Source of the DNA: Pseudomonas bubulae | GTDB lineage: Bacteria > Pseudomonadota > Gammaproteobacteria > Pseudomonadales > Pseudomonadaceae | DNA: 64,000 bases | Reading direction: 5' to 3' | Assembly (NCBI RefSeq): GCF_037023725.1 | Contig: NZ_CP146077.1 | Location: 2,827,001 to 2,891,000 of the forward strand | Part shown: positions 35,902 through 45,064 of the stretch, piece by piece | Layout: the number at the start of each line of letters is the position of its first letter | Numbering within the stretch: position 1 is the first letter of the stretch | The notes under the pieces: generated by a model | The model's database searches: none | What the model saw: only the letters and a program-made list of their open reading frames with translations | Told to the model about the DNA's origin: nothing | Program-made: the position numbers and the translations under genes

Positions 35902-36972
35902 ATGTCGAGGCAAACCGTGGCGCTCCATGCCAAACACCCCTCTTTTGCTGCCATGCCGGGCGCCACGCCGCGTACGGTGGTGGTGCTGGCATTCGATGAG
36001 CTGTTGTTGCTCAACGCCGCGGGGCCACTTGAGGTCTTCGCCGCGATACCGCGGCTGTTGGGCGGCACTTTTGCCAGCGATCCACCTTATCGGCTGTTGC
36101 TCGTATCGCCCATGGGAGGCCAGATAACCTCGGTTTCCGGGATCAGCGTCAATACACTGTCCCTGGAACAGATCGACCAGCAAGCGGACGTTATCGACAC
36201 CCTGATCGTGGCAGGGGGGCCGGGTGTGGCAGCACTTGAAGCCAGCGTACCTGTGTGCAGCTGGTTGCGCCGCCGCGCCACGGCCGTACGCAGGCTGTGT
36301 TCCATAGGTACTGGTACATTCGCCTTGGCCGCTGCCGGTCTGCTTGAGGGGCGCAAGGTGGTGACCCACTGGAAGTTTGCCGAAGAACTGCAAGCCCGCT
36401 ACCCGACGCTCCAGTGCCAGACTGAAGGGTTGTACCTGCATGACGCGAATCTGTGGACGTGCGCGGGAGCTGCTGCCGGTATCGACCTGGCGCTGGGGCT
36501 GGTGGAGCAGGATCTCGGCCCCCATGCGGCATTGGAGCTGGCGCGCTATTTCACCGTTTTCGTATGGCGCTCGGCGGCTCAACCCCAGCTCAGCGCTTCG
36601 CTCAATGCCCAGTCCCTGGCTTTGCGTACAGCCCCTGACGTGCGCCTGGTGCGTCTGCATGCCTGGATTGCAGCCAACCTGCAAAGCGACCTGCGTGTGG
36701 AAATACTGGCGGAGCAATTTGGCATGAGTGCGCGCCACTTTGCCCGTGCCTACGTGGCCACTACTGGCCATACACCTGCACATGCGGTAGAGCTCTTACG
36801 TATTGAAGCTGCCTGCCAGTTGCTGAGAACCACCAGCGAGCCGATCAAACGGATAGCCGAAACCGCAGGTTTTGGTCGGGAAGAGCGTATGCGGCGAGGG
36901 TTTCACAAGCACTTGGGCATCGGCCCGCAGCATTACCGCAACCAGAGTCGATGCGCTGCACCGCAAGGCTGA
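35902..36972 (+). CDS. GlxA-family AraC-type transcriptional regulator
   Basis: A 356-residue regulator. Residues 20-210 form a DJ-1/PfpI-like domain (VVVLAFDELLLLNAAGPLEV, DTLIVAGGPGVAAL). The nucleophile-elbow Cys usual for the enzymes is replaced by Gly (SIGTGTFALAAAGLLEG), fitting a ligand-sensing rather than catalytic role. The C-terminal 100 residues are an AraC double helix-turn-helix (VEILAEQFGMSARHFARAYV, IKRIAETAGFGREERMRRGF). The start at 35902 is the best spaced ATG (GGA 7 bases upstream), though a later Met at about residue 18 is possible. It is divergent from the arylsulfotransferase-like gene, its likely target. Confidence 0.88.
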   Translation: MSRQTVALHAKHPSFAAMPGATPRTVVVLAFDELLLLNAAGPLEVFAAIPRLLGGTFASDPPYRLLLVSPMGGQITSVSGISVNTLSLEQIDQQADVIDTLIVAGGPGVAALEASVPVCSWLRRRATAVRRLCSIGTGTFALAAAGLLEGRKVVTHWKFAEELQARYPTLQCQTEGLYLHDANLWTCAGAAAGIDLALGLVEQDLGPHAALELARYFTVFVWRSAAQPQLSASLNAQSLALRTAPDVRLVRLHAWIAANLQSDLRVEILAEQFGMSARHFARAYVATTGHTPAHAVELLRIEAACQLLRTTSEPIKRIAETAGFGREERMRRGFHKHLGIGPQHYRNQSRCAAPQG

Positions 36973-37028
36973 TCTGACGGCTTATCGCATGCCGGGTCTG
37001 ATCGCTGGCCAAGGATATCGGTGCAGGA

Positions 37029-37937
37029 CTAATTGCCTGGTTCAACGCTCTTGTGATGCTCCAGCACCCTGTTGATCAAGGCCCGGGTCACCTTGGGCAG
37101 TGCCTGCAGGTCGCGCACCAGAATGCTGCGTTCGCGCACCCGCCAGGGCTCGTCCAGTTCGATCACCGACAGGCCCATGGTCTGCTGGTGACGACGGGCC
37201 GAAGACTCCGGCAGGATGGCGATACCCACCCCGGCTTCGACCATCCGGCACATCGCTTCGAAGCTGTAGACCTTGATGCGCATGTTCAGGGTATTGCCGT
37301 GCAGGGCGACCTGCTCATTTAAAAATCGCAGCAGGGTAGTGCCTTCGTGCAGGCCGATATGCGGATAGGCCAGGGTTTCGGCCAGCTTGATCGACCTGGA
37401 GCGGGCCAGGGGGTGATCCAGTGAGGTGACCAGGATCAATTGGTCGGTGCTGAAGTGGATGACCTGCAGGCTGTCAGCCTCGACCGGACCGGCAATGATG
37501 CCCATATCCGTTGAGCCATCCATGACCCCGCGGACGATATCGCGGCTCAGGCGCTCTTGCAGGTCCACTGTTACACCGGGGCGTTCGGCAAGAAAACCGG
37601 CCAGGATACCGGGCAAGAATTCAGTGGCCGCCGTGGTGTTGGCAAAGATCCTGATATGCCCCGACGCGTCGGTGTCGTACTCGGTGAACTCGCTTTTCAT
37701 ATAGTCCACCTGGCGCATGATCATCCGCGCATGGTGCAAGAACAGTTCACCGGCGGGGGTCAGTTCAACCCCGCGGCTGTCGCGGTACAACAGGCGGCTG
37801 GCCAGGTTCTCTTCCAGGCTCTTGATCCGTGCACTGGCGGCTGGCGGCGAGATAAACGCCTTGCGCGCACCCTGGGTGAGGCTGGGGGATTCGGCGATAT
37901 GAATAAACAGGCGCAGGTCGACAAGATCAAAATGCAT
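37029..37937 (-). CDS. LysR-type regulator of the itaconate operon
   Basis: A 302-residue LysR family regulator. The N-terminal winged helix-turn-helix is DLRLFIHIAESPSLTQGARK followed by AFISPPAASARIKSLEENLA. The effector domain spans about 90-300. It is divergent from ich across 124 bases, the same place as PA0877 in P. aeruginosa, so it is the expected activator of the itaconate genes, with itaconate or a CoA derivative as likely inducer (inference). The ATG at 37937 has GGA 8 bases upstream; an earlier in-frame ATG adds 11 unlikely residues. Confidence 0.9.
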   Translation of the reverse strand: MHFDLVDLRLFIHIAESPSLTQGARKAFISPPAASARIKSLEENLASRLLYRDSRGVELTPAGELFLHHARMIMRQVDYMKSEFTEYDTDASGHIRIFANTTAATEFLPGILAGFLAERPGVTVDLQERLSRDIVRGVMDGSTDMGIIAGPVEADSLQVIHFSTDQLILVTSLDHPLARSRSIKLAETLAYPHIGLHEGTTLLRFLNEQVALHGNTLNMRIKVYSFEAMCRMVEAGVGIAILPESSARRHQQTMGLSVIELDEPWRVRERSILVRDLQALPKVTRALINRVLEHHKSVEPGN

Positions 37938-38016
37938 GGCTGATTTCCGTTGGGCTTGAGCGTTAAGCAAAACCGAACGCCCCCTTACCGAAACGCAGAT
38001 TCACAGATCGCCCGGC

Positions 38017-38037
38017 TTTTGGCAATCATGGCCAAAA
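38017..38037. promoter_or_regulatory. Candidate LysR operator upstream of ich
   Basis: TTTTGGC-N7-GCCAAAA is a perfect 7-bp inverted repeat 25 bases upstream of the ich ATG, between the divergent regulator and operon. Size and place fit a LysR-type site. Confidence 0.5.
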
Positions 38038-38061
38038 TAACAAGCCACGGGGCAATCACCG

Positions 38062-38889
38062 ATGAGCGATAACGCACTGGCCGACTGGATCGGTCGTACT
38101 GAAGAAATCCATGACGTTCTTAGCCTGAACCTGGTCACCCGTATCGCCGCTACCTTCGGTGAGAAGGTGCCGCAGGCCGGGGAGCCTCTGCCGGCGTTGT
38201 GGCAGTGGTGTTTCTTTCAGCCCACGGTAGAGGAACAGGGGCTGGGTGATGATGGTCACCCGGCCCGGGGCGGCTTTTTGCCTCCGGCCCACAACCGCAA
38301 CCGCATGTGGGCGGGCGGGCGTGTCGAGTTCTTTACTCCGCTCAGGGTGGATGCCAGGGCGACGCGTTTTTCCACCATTCTCGATGTTCGGGAAAAACTC
38401 GGTAAAACCGGCTCGCTGCTGTTTGTCACTGTCCAGCATGACTATCTGCAGGACGGCCAACTGGCCATTCGCGAAGAACAGGACATTGTCTACCGCGAAC
38501 CAACCCCGCCCAAGCTGGCAGAGGGCGAGCCCTTGCCTGCGGGCATCTGGCAGGAGTCGATCACGCCGAGCCCCACCTTGCTGTTCCGCTACTCGGCGGT
38601 CACCTTCAATGGCCATCGCATCCATTACGACTGGCCTTATGCGACCGCAACGGAAGGCTACCCGGGGCTGGTGGTACACGGGCCGCTGATGGCCACCCTC
38701 AGCCTCCGAGCTTTTTGCCGCGCCAATCCCCAGGCCCAAGTGCGGCGCTTTGCCTATCGCGGCGTGCGGCCGTTGATTGCACCTCAGCCCTTTGTGCTGC
38801 GGGGGCGTGTCGTGGCGGCGGGCAAAGCCGAGTTGTGGGTGGGCAACGCAGAGGGTATCGCCCAGCAGGGCGAAGTGAGCTTCGACTAA
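38062..38889 (+). CDS. ich: Itaconyl-CoA hydratase (MaoC-like)
   Basis: A 275-residue hotdog-fold hydratase, first gene of the itaconate operon. It converts itaconyl-CoA to (S)-citramalyl-CoA. The N-terminal half resembles FAS1-like dehydratase domains, and the C-terminal half has the hydratase-2 type segment NGHRIHYDWPYATATEGYPG followed by LVVHGPL, with candidate catalytic Asp and His. The assignment rests on gene order identical to P. aeruginosa PA0878 and on the CoA transferase and lyase downstream. Mesaconyl-C4-CoA hydratases are close relatives, so activity on mesaconyl-CoA is possible too. Confidence 0.88.
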   Translation: MSDNALADWIGRTEEIHDVLSLNLVTRIAATFGEKVPQAGEPLPALWQWCFFQPTVEEQGLGDDGHPARGGFLPPAHNRNRMWAGGRVEFFTPLRVDARATRFSTILDVREKLGKTGSLLFVTVQHDYLQDGQLAIREEQDIVYREPTPPKLAEGEPLPAGIWQESITPSPTLLFRYSAVTFNGHRIHYDWPYATATEGYPGLVVHGPLMATLSLRAFCRANPQAQVRRFAYRGVRPLIAPQPFVLRGRVVAAGKAELWVGNAEGIAQQGEVSFD

Positions 38890-38910
38890 TAACGACAACA
38901 AGGAGCGCTA

Positions 38911-40074
38911 ATGAATCCGTATCTGAACGAAGACTATAACGCCATTCGCGAGGGTGTCCGCGCCCTGTGTGCGGAGTTTCCAGCCGAGTACTGGCGCAAG
39001 ATTGACGAAGACAAGGGCTTTCCTGAAGCCTTTGTCGCCGCCATGACCGAAGCCGGCTGGTTGTCGGCGATGATCCCCGAGCACTACGGCGGTTCGGGCC
39101 TGGGGCTGGCTGAGGCCTCGGTGATTCTTGAGGAAGTGAACCACTGTGGCGGCAACTCCGGCACCGTGCATGGCCAGATGTACAATATGTTTACCTTGCT
39201 GCGTCACGGCAGCGAGGCGCAAAAAAGTTATTACCTGCCCCGGCTGGCCAGTGGCGAGCTGCGCTTGCAGTCGATGGCAGTGACCGAGCCGACCACGGGC
39301 ACCGACACCACCAAGATCAAAACCACTGCCGTGCGCCAGGGCGACACGTATGTGATCAATGGCCAGAAGGTGTGGATTTCGCGGGTTCAGCATTCCGACC
39401 TGATGATCCTGCTGGCCCGCACCACGCCGTTGGCCGACGTGCAGAAAAAAGCCGACGGCATGTCGATCTTTCTGGTCGATCTGCGCGAAGCCATCGGCAA
39501 CGGCCTGACCGTGCAGCCGATTGCCAATATGGTCAATCACGAAACCAACGAGCTGTTTTTCGACAACCTGGTAATCCCCGCCAGCAGCCTGATCGGCGAA
39601 GAGGGCAAGGGCTTTCGTTATATCCTTGACGGGCTCAATGCCGAGCGCACGCTGATCGCCGCTGAATGCATCGGTGATGGCCGCTGGTTCAATGAAAAGT
39701 CTGCACAGTACGCCCGTGATCGTGTGGTATTCGGTCGTCCGATCGGGCAGAACCAGGGCGTACAGTTCCCGATTGCCGAAGCCCATATCGAGCTGGAAGC
39801 CGCTGACCTGATGCGCTGGCGCGCCTGCGAAGAATACGACAGTGGGGGTAAAGCCGGGGCGGCGGCCAATATGGCCAAGTACCTGGCAGCCAAGGCCAGC
39901 TGGGAAGCGGCCAATGCCTGCCTGCAAACCCACGGCGGTTTCGGTTTTGCCAATGAGTATGACGTCGAGCGCAAGTTTCGCGAGACCCGTCTGTACCAGG
40001 TGGCGCCCATCTCCACCAACCTGATCCTGTCCTATGTGGCCGAGCATCTGCTCGAGTTGCCGCGTTCCTTTTAA
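38911..40074 (+). CDS. Acyl-CoA dehydrogenase family protein
   Basis: A 387-residue flavoprotein of the acyl-CoA dehydrogenase fold. FAD-site motifs are visible (MAVTEPTTGTDTTKIKTTAV, VWISRVQHSDLMILL), and the C-terminal THGGFGFANEYDVERKFRET is typical. In the position where many members carry YEGT with the catalytic Glu, this protein reads APIS, so the base is missing or lies elsewhere. AAGGAG precedes the ATG, 21 bases after ich. It corresponds in order to PA0879, whose role in itaconate use is not defined. It may act on a related branched dicarboxyl-CoA, or do something other than dehydrogenation. Confidence 0.9.
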   Translation: MNPYLNEDYNAIREGVRALCAEFPAEYWRKIDEDKGFPEAFVAAMTEAGWLSAMIPEHYGGSGLGLAEASVILEEVNHCGGNSGTVHGQMYNMFTLLRHGSEAQKSYYLPRLASGELRLQSMAVTEPTTGTDTTKIKTTAVRQGDTYVINGQKVWISRVQHSDLMILLARTTPLADVQKKADGMSIFLVDLREAIGNGLTVQPIANMVNHETNELFFDNLVIPASSLIGEEGKGFRYILDGLNAERTLIAAECIGDGRWFNEKSAQYARDRVVFGRPIGQNQGVQFPIAEAHIELEAADLMRWRACEEYDSGGKAGAAANMAKYLAAKASWEAANACLQTHGGFGFANEYDVERKFRETRLYQVAPISTNLILSYVAEHLLELPRSF

Positions 40075-40090
40075 TTAACGGAGACAGAAC

Positions 40091-40483
40091 ATGCAGATCA
40101 GTCATCTGGACCATCTGGTCCTGACAGTACGGGATATCCCCACAAGTCTGGATTTTTACAGCCGGGTGCTGGGCATGCAGCCCGTGGTGTTCGGTCAGGG
40201 CCGCCATGCCCTTGGGTTCGGCCAGCAAAAGATCAACCTGCACCAGGCCGGTGCCGAGTTCGAGCCCAAGGCCAGCCAGCCACTGCCGGGTTCGGCAGAC
40301 CTGTGTTTTATCGTCGCGACCCCATTGGATGCTGTAATCGAGCAGCTGCACGGCCTGGGTGTTGCCATCCTCGAGGGGCCGGTCATGCGCACCGGTGCCC
40401 AGGGGCCGATTCGCTCGATTTACCTGCGTGACCCGGATCTGAACCTGATCGAGTTGTCCAATCGAGTGGAGAGCGCGGCATGA
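40091..40483 (+). CDS. VOC superfamily (glyoxalase/dioxygenase-like) protein
   Basis: A 130-residue single-module vicinal-oxygen-chelate protein. Candidate metal ligands are H8 (ISHLDHLVLTV), a His in INLHQAG near residue 55, and Glu in NLIELSN near 123. Substrate residues are not diagnostic. It stands between the acyl-CoA dehydrogenase and the PrpD-like gene and overlaps the latter by four bases, matching PA0880. One idea is an epimerase or lyase acting on a CoA thioester of the pathway; this is not supported beyond context. Confidence 0.88.
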   Translation: MQISHLDHLVLTVRDIPTSLDFYSRVLGMQPVVFGQGRHALGFGQQKINLHQAGAEFEPKASQPLPGSADLCFIVATPLDAVIEQLHGLGVAILEGPVMRTGAQGPIRSIYLRDPDLNLIELSNRVESAA

Positions 40484-41850
40484 GTCAGCACACGCAAGCG
40501 CTCACCCGTTTTTTGGCCAGCCTGGATTACCAGCAATTACCCGAAGCCGTTATCAGCCGTACTGAAGAGCTGTTTCTCGACTGGCTGGGATCGGCCCTGG
40601 CCAGTCAGGGCGCGCACCCGATCCCGTTGTTTGAACGCTACGTGGCGAAGATGGGCCCGGGCACCGGGCCTGCCGGTATTCTGGTCAATGGCCAGACCAC
40701 CTCGGCGTATTTTGCCGCGCTGGTCAATGGCGCCAGCTCCCATTTGGTGGAGCAGGACGACCTGCATAACAGCTCCGTGCTGCACCCGGCGACCGTGGTG
40801 TTTCCTGCGGTGCTGGCGGCGGCACAGGACCTGGGAAAATCGGGTCGCGATCTGATTGTCGCCGCCGTCGCCGGTTATGAAGCGGGCATTCGCATCGGTG
40901 AGTTTCTTGGCCGTTCGCATTACCGCATCTTTCACACCACGGCTACGGTCGGCACCCTGGCGGCAGCGGTGGGGGTCGGCAAGCTGATGGGGTTCAACCC
41001 GCAGCAGTTCACCCACCTGCTGGGCACTGCCGGGACCCAGGCCGCGGGCCTGTGGGAGTTTCTGCGCGATGCCGCGGACTCCAAGCAGCTGCATACCGCC
41101 AAGGCCGCCGCTGATGGTTTGCTGGCTGCTTACCTGACGGGCGAAGGTCTGAGCGGTGCGCAAAATATTCTTGAGGGTGAGCAGGGCATGGCTGCCGGCA
41201 TGTCCAGCGACGCCAACCCGGCGTGCCTGTCCGATCGCCTGGGCAGCCGCTGGGCGCTGACGGAGACTTCGTTCAAGTTTCACGCCTCGTGCCGCCACAC
41301 CCACCCGGCGGCCGATGCGCTGCTGGCGTTGATGCAGCGGGAGGGGCTTGGAGCAGAGGATATCGCCAGTGTCACCACCCGCGTCCATCAAGCCGCCATC
41401 GATGTATTGGGCCGCGTAGAGGTACCGCAGAGCGTGCACCAGGCCAAGTTTTCCATGGGCACGGTGCTGGGCCTGATTGCCGTCTATGGCAAGGCCGGCT
41501 TGCCCGAGTTTCATCAACATGCGCTGAGCGATGCGCGCGTTGGCGCGTTTCGCGACAAGGTGCGCATGGTCCTCGATAACGACGTTGACGATGCGTATCC
41601 ACAACGCTGGCTGGGCCGGGTGCTGGTGACCACGGTGCAGGGGCGCAGCCTGCAGGGCAGCATCGATGAGCCCAGAGGCGACCCGGGCAATACGTTGAGC
41701 CGCGCCGAACTGGAAGACAAGTTTCGCCGCCTGCTGGCCTTCTCGGGAGCGCGTAGCGACGAACAGGCCAGCGGGCTGCTCGAGCAGGTCTGGCACCTGC
41801 GCCATCTTGACGACTTGAGTGTACTGACCTGCATCGGGAGACCATCATGA
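40480..41850 (+). CDS. MmgE/PrpD family protein
   Basis: A 456-residue protein of the family that includes 2-methylcitrate dehydratase and IRG1/cis-aconitate decarboxylase. Family segments are visible: EQDDLHNSSVLHPATVVFPA, the His in RIFHTTATVGTLAAAVGVG, the Lys-His pair in SKQLHTAKAAADGL, and FKFHASCRHTHPAADALLAL. In IRG1 the equivalents of these His/Lys residues line the active site. The gene overlaps both neighbours by four bases (ATGA), so it is an integral part of the operon, as PA0881 is in P. aeruginosa. The reaction is unknown; decarboxylation or hydration of an itaconate-related acid is possible. Confidence 0.88.
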   Translation: MSQHTQALTRFLASLDYQQLPEAVISRTEELFLDWLGSALASQGAHPIPLFERYVAKMGPGTGPAGILVNGQTTSAYFAALVNGASSHLVEQDDLHNSSVLHPATVVFPAVLAAAQDLGKSGRDLIVAAVAGYEAGIRIGEFLGRSHYRIFHTTATVGTLAAAVGVGKLMGFNPQQFTHLLGTAGTQAAGLWEFLRDAADSKQLHTAKAAADGLLAAYLTGEGLSGAQNILEGEQGMAAGMSSDANPACLSDRLGSRWALTETSFKFHASCRHTHPAADALLALMQREGLGAEDIASVTTRVHQAAIDVLGRVEVPQSVHQAKFSMGTVLGLIAVYGKAGLPEFHQHALSDARVGAFRDKVRMVLDNDVDDAYPQRWLGRVLVTTVQGRSLQGSIDEPRGDPGNTLSRAELEDKFRRLLAFSGARSDEQASGLLEQVWHLRHLDDLSVLTCIGRPS

Positions 41851-43052
41851 CCGCCACCGCGCACAAACCCCGGCCGCTGGACGGTATTACCGTGATCAGC
41901 CTGGAGCACGCTATCGCCGCGCCGTTTTGCACCCGCCAGCTGGCTGACCTCGGTGCACGGGTGATCAAGATCGAGCGCCCCGGCTCCGGCGACTTTGCCC
42001 GCGACTATGACGGGCGGGTCAACGGTCTGGCCTCGCACTTTGTCTGGACCAACCGCTCCAAGGAAAGCCTGACCCTCAACGTCAAGCAGCAGCAAGCTGC
42101 CGACGTGCTCGACAAGCTGCTGGCCACGGCCGATGTGCTGGTACAGAACCTGGCGCCGGGGGCGGCAGAACGTATGGGGTTGTCGTTTGCAACCCTGCAT
42201 GAGCGTTTCCCGCGGTTGATCGTCTGCGATATTTCCGGTTACGGCGAAGGCGGACCCTACGAGCAGAAAAAGGCTTACGACCTGCTGATCCAGAGTGAAG
42301 GCGGGTTTTTGTCGGTGACCGGCGGGCCGGATGAACATGACATGGCCAAGGCCGGTTGCTCGATTGCCGATATCGCTGCAGGCATGTATGCCTACACCGG
42401 AGTGCTTTCGGCGCTGCTGCTGCGGGACAAGACCGGGGAGGGCAGCCGTATCGATGTGTCGATGCTCGAAAGCCTGGTGGAGTGGATGAACTACCCGCTG
42501 TATTACGCCTACGACGGTGCCGCGCCCCCGCCGCGGGCGGGGGCCGCGCATGCCACCATCTACCCCTACGGCCCGTTCCCTGCCGGCGACGGTGGCACAG
42601 TGATGCTTGGCCTGCAGAATGAACGCGAATGGCAGCAATTTTGCGACAGGGTGTTGCTACAGCCAGACCTGGCGAGCAACCCGCGCTTTAATGCCAATGC
42701 GCGGCGCTCAGAGAATCGCAGCGAGTTGCGGGCCATCATTGTCGAAACCTTTGCCGGAATGGGTACCGATGAAGTGATTGCCCGGCTCGACGGGGCATCG
42801 ATTGCCAATGCCCATGTCAACGATATGGCCGGTGTGTGGGCTCATCCGCAACTGGCCGCCCGTAAACGCTGGCGCGAAGTGGACAGCCCGGCGGGCAAGT
42901 TGCCGGCGCTGCTGCCACCGGGGTGCAACACCGCTTTCGAGCCACGTATGGAGGCGGTTCCCGGTCTGGGCCAGCACACCGACAGTCTGCTGGGTGAACT
43001 GGGTTATGGCGCGGACGAGATCCAGCGTCTGCATCAACAAGGAGCGGTATAA
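41847..43052 (+). CDS. ict: CaiB/BaiF-type itaconate CoA-transferase
   Basis: A 401-residue class III CoA-transferase. It should move CoA from succinyl-CoA to itaconate, the first step of the pathway. Family motifs: DGITVISLEHAIAAPFCTRQ, LGARVIKIERPGSGDFAR, TNRSKESLTLNVK, the candidate catalytic Asp in YGEGGPYEQKKAYDLLIQSE, and IADIAAGMYAYTGVLSALL. It overlaps the PrpD-like gene by four bases and matches PA0882 in order. Assignment to itaconate rests on context with ich and ccl. Confidence 0.88.
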   Translation: MTATAHKPRPLDGITVISLEHAIAAPFCTRQLADLGARVIKIERPGSGDFARDYDGRVNGLASHFVWTNRSKESLTLNVKQQQAADVLDKLLATADVLVQNLAPGAAERMGLSFATLHERFPRLIVCDISGYGEGGPYEQKKAYDLLIQSEGGFLSVTGGPDEHDMAKAGCSIADIAAGMYAYTGVLSALLLRDKTGEGSRIDVSMLESLVEWMNYPLYYAYDGAAPPPRAGAAHATIYPYGPFPAGDGGTVMLGLQNEREWQQFCDRVLLQPDLASNPRFNANARRSENRSELRAIIVETFAGMGTDEVIARLDGASIANAHVNDMAGVWAHPQLAARKRWREVDSPAGKLPALLPPGCNTAFEPRMEAVPGLGQHTDSLLGELGYGADEIQRLHQQGAV

Positions 43053-43068
43053 GGCATGGAGCATCGTG

Positions 43069-43896
43069 ATGGATAACACCAGCATACGTTCAGCGCTGTT
43101 CGTCCCGGCTACTCGCCCCGAGCGGATACCCAAGGCGCTGCAAAGCGGCGCCGATCAGGTGATCGTCGATCTGGAAGACGCTGTGGCCGAGGACCTCAAG
43201 GCCCAGGCCCGCGCCAGTCTGGATGCTTTCCTTAATGACAATCCGCAGGCCAGGGTGCTGGTGCGGATCAATGCGCCGCAGCATCAGCAGCAGGCAGCCG
43301 ATATCGAGTTGTGCCGTCGCCAGCCCGGCGTGGTGGCGGTATTGCTGCCCAAGGTCGAAAGCGCTGCACAGGTCGAACAGGCTGCGGCGTGTGGCAAGCC
43401 GGTGTGGCCGATTATCGAAAGCGCCAGGGGCTTGCTTGAATTGCCGGCCATTGCCCGGGCTCGCGGGGTGGAACGCCTGAGTTTCGGTGCGCTGGACCTG
43501 GGCCTGGACCTGGGCCTGGCCAGCGATACGGCTGGCGCGCAGCGCATTCTCGATCAGGCCCGCTACGCCATTTTGCTGCACAGCGTCCTGGCGCAACTGG
43601 CGCCGCCGCTGGACAGTGTATTTGCGGACATCAACAACAGCGCCGGCATGGCCCGCATGGCCGCCGATGCCAGGGATATGGGCTTTGGCGGCCTGCTGTG
43701 CATTCATCCTGGTCAGGTGGCAGTGATTCACGCCGCTTTTATGCCGCGTCAGGACGAGCTGGACTGGGCGCGGCGGGTTCTGGATGCGGTTGCATCCACA
43801 GGCGGGGTGTTTGTGCTCGACGGGCAAATGGTCGATGCCCCGGTCATCGGCCTTGCCCGGCGGGTATTGCGCCGGGCCGGTCTGCCTTGTAACTGA
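43069..43896 (+). CDS. ccl: (S)-citramalyl-CoA lyase (CitE/HpcH type)
   Basis: A 275-residue TIM-barrel lyase that splits citramalyl-CoA to pyruvate and acetyl-CoA. Family motifs: RSALFVPATRPERIPKAL, the metal-site VIVDLEDAVAEDLKAQAR, VLVRINAP, LLPKVESAAQVEQ, PIIESARGLLELP, LSFGALDLGLDLG and GGLLCIHPGQVAVI. The ATG at 43069 has GGAG 7 bases upstream. It is the last enzyme gene of the operon and corresponds to PA0883. The TRAP transporter follows 76 bases later. Confidence 0.88.
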   Translation: MDNTSIRSALFVPATRPERIPKALQSGADQVIVDLEDAVAEDLKAQARASLDAFLNDNPQARVLVRINAPQHQQQAADIELCRRQPGVVAVLLPKVESAAQVEQAAACGKPVWPIIESARGLLELPAIARARGVERLSFGALDLGLDLGLASDTAGAQRILDQARYAILLHSVLAQLAPPLDSVFADINNSAGMARMAADARDMGFGGLLCIHPGQVAVIHAAFMPRQDELDWARRVLDAVASTGGVFVLDGQMVDAPVIGLARRVLRRAGLPCN

Positions 43897-43954
43897 GGCC
43901 AGGCGAAGCGGTTAAACGCAGCACAGGCAACACCAGGCACTACCAAATCTATAA

Positions 43955-44965
<1,011 letters not shown>

Positions 44966-44981
44966 TAGTCGCCAGCGCTGA

Positions 44982-45018
44982 TTGCCGTCGGTGGTCCCGC
45001 AGGGGATCGCCACGGCAA
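44982..45018 (+). promoter_or_regulatory. Intercistronic stem-loop after the TRAP binding-protein gene
   Basis: TTGCCGT and ACGGCAA, with a further GG/CC match inside, form a hairpin without a T run in the 99 bases between binding protein and small permease genes. Such hairpins often keep binding-protein mRNA more abundant than the permease part. Confidence 0.45.
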
Positions 45019-45064
45019 CCTTTGCTTTGTCGTTTCTCGACCGTTCTTTCAAGGGAGATTACCC

